A DNA stretch of 64,000 nucleotides from a virus. The notes under the pieces are model-generated. The model saw nothing but the letters and a program-made list of their open reading frames with translations, was not told the DNA's origin and made no database searches. The translations under genes were made by a program, and so were the position numbers. Of this stretch, positions 61,164 through 64,000 are shown piece by piece (within the stretch, counting starts at the first letter, position 1; every line of letters begins with the position of its first letter). Location of the stretch: IMG/VR virus record IMGVR_UViG_3300021960_000047, positions 1 through 64,000 of that record; one strand, given 5' to 3'.

Positions 61164-61595
61164 TTAATCTCTCGCTATCTTTCCTGTTTCGTACAGATAT
61201 TCTCTATTAGTTATATGCTCTTGAGCAATGTCGTCTTTTGATTGCCCGAAATACCTAACCCCGAGTTTGTTTTCAATCATAATTTCGTTCACGGGGCGAT
61301 ATGCGTCTTTTGAAGCATCGTACACGATAAACTCTCCCAAGATTCGACCATACTTTCCCTTTCCGTCTTTCCTAGTTCGAAGAACCGCTTCTTCACCCAA
61401 AGAGTTTACCAGATAATCTTTTGCGAGCAACCCACACTTTTTCTCTTCGAGGTTTCTCGTTCTAGACTCTGGAGTATCGATGCCATAGAGTCTAACCCTT
61501 TGTTTCTTTAACCAAACGCCAAACCCGAGATCGATATCAACATCAACCGTGTCTCCGTCGACAACCTTTATTACTTTGCAATTATATTCGAACAT
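61164..61595 (-). CDS. Thermonuclease-like (SNase) protein
   Basis: A 143-residue protein: VVDGDTVDVDIDLGFGVWLK, VRLYGIDTPESR and KYGRILGEFIV. Arg35, Asp40 and Glu43 coincide with the staphylococcal nuclease catalytic residues, and Arg84 with its Arg87. It probably cuts DNA or RNA using calcium. No signal peptide, so it acts inside the cell, perhaps on host DNA. It starts with TAATG after the 79-residue gene. Confidence 0.8.
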   Translation of the reverse strand: MFEYNCKVIKVVDGDTVDVDIDLGFGVWLKKQRVRLYGIDTPESRTRNLEEKKCGLLAKDYLVNSLGEEAVLRTRKDGKGKYGRILGEFIVYDASKDAYRPVNEIMIENKLGVRYFGQSKDDIAQEHITNREYLYETGKIARD

Positions 61596-61834
61596 TACAG
61601 CACCTTTTTAAGATGATAACCCACAGGTTGTAAAAGTTTGAATGTATTTTTACAACCTTCTGTGTCAATAAACACAAAGTGGGTTTCGGATATTTTTTTA
61701 ATTTTTTTAACCTTAAAGGTTTGTGGGTTTCCCTTGGATACTTTGGTTCCGTCTGGTTGTTCTACTGTTTCTCCTGGGAAAAATATAGTCAACTCCCACT
61801 CGTCATGTAACCATTTTTTTATAGACTGCTTCAT
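61595..61834 (-). CDS. 79-residue hypothetical protein
   Basis: MKQSIKKWLHDEWELTIFFP, then KVSKGNPQTFKVKKIKKISE and FIDTEGCKNTFKLLQPVGYH: basic, beta-rich, with no known motif. It starts 3 bases after the stop of the PqqA-like peptide and stops in the start of the SNase gene, so all three are one unit. A possible small nucleic-acid- or peptide-binding protein. Confidence 0.6.
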   Translation of the reverse strand: MKQSIKKWLHDEWELTIFFPGETVEQPDGTKVSKGNPQTFKVKKIKKISETHFVFIDTEGCKNTFKLLQPVGYHLKKVL

Positions 61835-61837
61835 ATC

Positions 61838-61909
61838 TTACCGTACACTAAAATACATGGTCACTTCGAACCCAGCACGGATAACGATTGCTTCTGGTTT
61901 GTTCCACAT
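61838..61909 (-). CDS. PqqA-like peptide
   Basis: A 23-residue peptide, MWNKPEAIVIRAGFEVTMYF then SVR. It lines up without gaps with known PqqA precursors (MWKKP...R.G.EVTLY..NR in Klebsiella), including the Glu15 and Tyr19 that PqqE cross-links to make pyrroloquinoline quinone, the MW start, Pro5, Arg11, Gly13 and Arg23. AGGGGAAAGG precedes the ATG. No pqqB-E genes occur in the window. It might feed or interfere with host PQQ synthesis, or have evolved a new role. It is flanked by a cupin-like oxygenase gene upstream and a basic protein downstream. Confidence 0.75.
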   Translation of the reverse strand: MWNKPEAIVIRAGFEVTMYFSVR

Positions 61910-61920
61910 ACCTTTCCCCT

Positions 61921-62430
61921 TTATGCGATAATACTTATTGATGTTCTTTCGTCAGAAAGAACATCGACCTTGTGAGAAACTCCTTTTGGCATAAAAAATA
62001 TATGCCCAGGTTCTACTATTTGTTCTCTTATTTCCCCTCGGTGCCCTTCTGCCCCCGAAATCTCAAACCAAGTCCATTTTGTGACACCAAGTATGTTAAA
62101 TGCCCAAACCTCATAATTGTCAACGTGCCAACCAAGACTAGAGTTTGCCCCTTCGTGAAGTCCAATAAACATAGAAATGTTTATACATTTATGGTACTCC
62201 ATCATCTCCTTAAAAACTTTTGGGAACGTCTTTTTATCTTTATCGCACCAACCATAATGCCTATAGACTGTACTGGAGTCTACTCGACTTTTCATTTCTG
62301 AGTGCCATTTACCAGGAGCTTCTGACATGATATAGTCAGTATCGGGAAGAGCATCAAACCATTTTTTGGGCATAGTCTGGTAAGAAGTCCCCCATTGTGC
62401 GTTTGGTTTATCATAATATTTAGGTTCCAA
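61921..62430 (-). CDS. Cupin/JmjC-like oxygenase
   Basis: A 169-residue protein with a TTG start at 62430 and GGGGAG ten bases before it, located inside nrdB. The core LGWHVDNYEVWAFNILGVTK has His102 and Asp104; then GHIFFMPKGVSHKVDVLSDE with His153 and Arg162. This HxD...H set in a cupin barrel is like Fe(II)/2OG hydroxylases of the JmjC/cupin group. Substrate unknown; the PqqA-like peptide encoded 11 bases downstream is a tempting but unproven partner. Confidence 0.6.
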   Translation of the reverse strand: MEPKYYDKPNAQWGTSYQTMPKKWFDALPDTDYIMSEAPGKWHSEMKSRVDSSTVYRHYGWCDKDKKTFPKVFKEMMEYHKCINISMFIGLHEGANSSLGWHVDNYEVWAFNILGVTKWTWFEISGAEGHRGEIREQIVEPGHIFFMPKGVSHKVDVLSDERTSISIIA

Positions 62431-62431
62431 A

Positions 62432-63409
62432 TTATGCCGCTCCCCAAACCTCTTTCCAGTCTCCAGTTAATGCCCCGCGAGCATAATCTGTAGCACGGTT
62501 CTCAAAAAAGTTTGTGTGTGTTGGCGCGTTAATCATTTCTTCGACCCAAAGTAAAGGGTTCTTCTTCACTTTAAAGATACCCTTCATGCCCAAAGAGATA
62601 AGGCGACGATCTGCGATGTACCGAATATATGCCTTAACTTCTTCTTGAGTAAGTCCTTCCATTGGACCCATGGCAAACGCCAGATCGATAAACTTGTCCT
62701 CGAGTTCTACCATCTTTTCTGCAATAGAGTAGATCGTTGATTTCAACTGATCGTTCCAAATCTCGATATTCTCTTCTATGTAGGTTCGGAATAGTTTGAT
62801 CATAGACTCGGCGTGCATAGTCTCGTCGACGATAGACCAAGTTACAATCTGTCCCATGCCCTTCATCTTACCATGACGCGGAAAGTTGAGTAGCATGATG
62901 AAAGAACTGAACAGTTGCATACCTTCGGTGAAGGCAGAGAACGCGGCGATATTAGCAGCAACAGATTCTTTGGTGCCGTTATTTGCGGAAAGGTTTAGAA
63001 AATACTCGTGCTTCTCTCGCATTGCCTCGTACTCGAGGAACTCGTTGTATGTAGACTCAGGCATACCCAAGGTCTCTATCAAATGCGAATAAGCAGCAAC
63101 GTGGAGTGCTTCTCTCGCGGCGAATCCCATAAGCATCATACGAACTTCTGGTTGTGGGAAATAAGGAAGATAGTTCGAAACATATCCACCCGCAACATCG
63201 ATATCACCCTGAGTAAAAAATCGAAAAATATTGGTCAAAAATGCTCGCTCTTCAATAGTGAGTTTTCTTTGCCAATCCTTTACATCTTCTGCCATTGGAA
63301 CTTCCGTGTGTAACCAATGAGACTGCTCGTGTTTCAACCAAGCATCATATGCCCATGGATAGTTGAAAGGTTTGAAGTGATCCCTGTTGTCCGTAATTGA
63401 TAGTTGCAT
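62432..63409 (-). CDS. nrdB: Ribonucleotide reductase beta subunit NrdB
   Basis: A 325-residue protein. Metal ligands D69, E100, H103, E162, E196 and H199 and the radical tyrosine Y107 align with E. coli D84, E115, H118, E204, E238, H241 and Y122 (EALHVAAYSHLIETLG, FTEGMQLFSSF, VDETMHAES). It makes the tyrosyl radical for nucleotide reduction with NrdA, so it provides dNTPs in the infected cell. The upstream genes are a 2OG oxygenase and then nrdA; it is followed closely by the cupin-like gene. Confidence 0.9.
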   Translation of the reverse strand: MQLSITDNRDHFKPFNYPWAYDAWLKHEQSHWLHTEVPMAEDVKDWQRKLTIEERAFLTNIFRFFTQGDIDVAGGYVSNYLPYFPQPEVRMMLMGFAAREALHVAAYSHLIETLGMPESTYNEFLEYEAMREKHEYFLNLSANNGTKESVAANIAAFSAFTEGMQLFSSFIMLLNFPRHGKMKGMGQIVTWSIVDETMHAESMIKLFRTYIEENIEIWNDQLKSTIYSIAEKMVELEDKFIDLAFAMGPMEGLTQEEVKAYIRYIADRRLISLGMKGIFKVKKNPLLWVEEMINAPTHTNFFENRATDYARGALTGDWKEVWGAA

Positions 63410-63412
63410 GCA

Positions 63413-63964
63413 TTATCCTTTGTTTTCTGTTTTGTTGAACCAAGTTACTAGTACGATTCTATGACCATCATAAACTTTGCTCACTCCATGAGTCAAGTTT
63501 GGACCATAAACTAAACTTTCACCATCATCAACTTTCACCACATCCATTATAATTTGCTGACCATAGGGGGGAGCATCTTGTTCGCGAGAATGCCGCGCCA
63601 CCTGATTTCCCATTGGTCTGCTCTTTAATTTATACTCTGCTCTAACTAAAGATTCTCCACCAACCAACTCCTTTGTTTTTAGTAAAGTAACAATTGTCAA
63701 ATCCGAGTTGTTGTCTTCGTGCATTCTTGTAAAAGAATCTTTTTCATACTTTAAAAAATATGCCCCCTTGTCTCCTGGCATCTTTGAATACTTTTTCAAA
63801 GTATTATAGAAACCGTATTGTAGTGGGGTTGGAACATCTCTTCTTTCAACATCAAACAAGTTGTAGTTTTGATGCCAAAAAACAGGAGAGAGACTTTCGT
63901 ATATTTCTAGTGCTTCTTTTATTTCATCACCGGAAAGAATTCTTTCCTTAATATAACCACTCAC
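63413..63964 (-). CDS. 2OG-Fe(II) oxygenase between nrdA and nrdB
   Basis: A protein of 183 residues from the GTG at 63964, which has GAGGG 7 bases before (inside the nrdA end); a TTG three bases upstream is too close to it. HxD motif in FTRMHEDNN (His82, Asp84), distal His159 in NLTHGVSKVY, and Arg169 in HRIVLVTWF. A prolyl-hydroxylase-like double-stranded beta-helix. It lies 3 bases before nrdB. Function unknown; it may use the same iron supply as NrdB. Confidence 0.7.
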   Translation of the reverse strand: MSGYIKERILSGDEIKEALEIYESLSPVFWHQNYNLFDVERRDVPTPLQYGFYNTLKKYSKMPGDKGAYFLKYEKDSFTRMHEDNNSDLTIVTLLKTKELVGGESLVRAEYKLKSRPMGNQVARHSREQDAPPYGQQIIMDVVKVDDGESLVYGPNLTHGVSKVYDGHRIVLVTWFNKTENKG

Positions 63965-63967
63965 CAA

Positions 63968-64000
63968 TTATCCCTCGCAAGCGATACACTCTTCATTATT
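63968..64000 (-). CDS. nrdA: Ribonucleotide reductase alpha subunit, C-terminal tail (partial)
   Basis: The last ten codons read NNEECIACEG and a TAA stop. The C-x-x-C pair near a Glu-rich end is the thiol-relay tail of class I NrdA, which passes electrons from thioredoxin or glutaredoxin. Being just upstream of nrdB on the same strand supports this. The rest is outside the window. Confidence 0.75.
   Translation of the reverse strand, partial: NNEECIACEG

Noticed and set aside
1-64000. tRNA genes
   Set aside because: No T-loop (GTTCRANYC) with matching acceptor stems was found by eye on either strand; a tRNAscan-SE run would settle it.

Overview
The window is part of the genome of a lytic T4-like marine myovirus, of the cyanomyovirus/pelagimyovirus type. 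The evidence is a near-complete set of T4 baseplate and tail homologues (gp4, gp53, gp48-like, gp27-like, gp5-like, gp25, gp6, gp8, gp26, gp29-like) and T4 replication or late-transcription proteins (gp32, gp33-like, PhoH-like, NrdA/NrdB). It also carries T4 late-promoter octamers (TATAAATA) and accessory genes typical of ocean phages (Hsp20, 2OG-Fe(II) oxygenases, carbamoyltransferase, sulfotransferases). All genes but one are on the minus strand, so transcription runs from high to low coordinates. No tRNA, integrase, insertion sequence or CRISPR array was seen, and no stretch over 300 bases lacks a gene. The host cannot be fixed. A 23-residue PqqA-like peptide and a small exported protein with a TonB-box-like start both point to a Gram-negative proteobacterial host at least as well as to a cyanobacterium.

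Layout in the direction of transcription. 64000-58400 is nucleotide and nucleic-acid metabolism: the tail of nrdA, nrdB, two Fe/2OG or cupin oxygenases, the PqqA-like peptide, a thermonuclease-like enzyme, a tiny zinc protein, a GIY-YIG protein, small unknowns, PhoH and a T4-type lysozyme. 58393-51526 is a sugar and small-molecule modification cassette of nine overlapping genes: carbamoyltransferase, several glycosyltransferases, a sulfotransferase and two methyltransferases. 51442-48348 is a tightly overlapping set of small genes behind two copies of the same promoter-leader element, ending in gp33-like and an oxygenase. 48255-46594 holds gp32, Hsp20 and a secreted mini-protein, each with notable RNA or promoter signals.

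46532-27030 is the tail and baseplate module. The gp4 head-completion gene is the only plus-strand gene and sits inside it. The tail spike is split: an OB plus lysozyme-like protein, an amidase-domain protein and a separate beta-helix protein are encoded apart. 27018-1 is the fibre region: an 1896-residue baseplate protein, two tandem paralogues rich in GSRNY repeats, a 1625-residue repeat protein with exact 63-bp tandem DNA repeats, and several fibre-like proteins. Interspersed are a glycosyltransferase and an oxygenase-fold protein that could modify fibres or host glycans. At the left edge a second sulfotransferase-like gene begins.

The main items for follow-up are the PqqA-like peptide (61838-61909), an H-type pseudoknot in the gp32 leader (48283-48324), a ROSE-like RNA thermometer in the hsp20 leader (47228-47281), the TonB-box mimic (46594-46788), the reused promoter-leader cassette, and the repeat-driven fibre genes. 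All assignments are by eye from sequence motifs; no database search was run.
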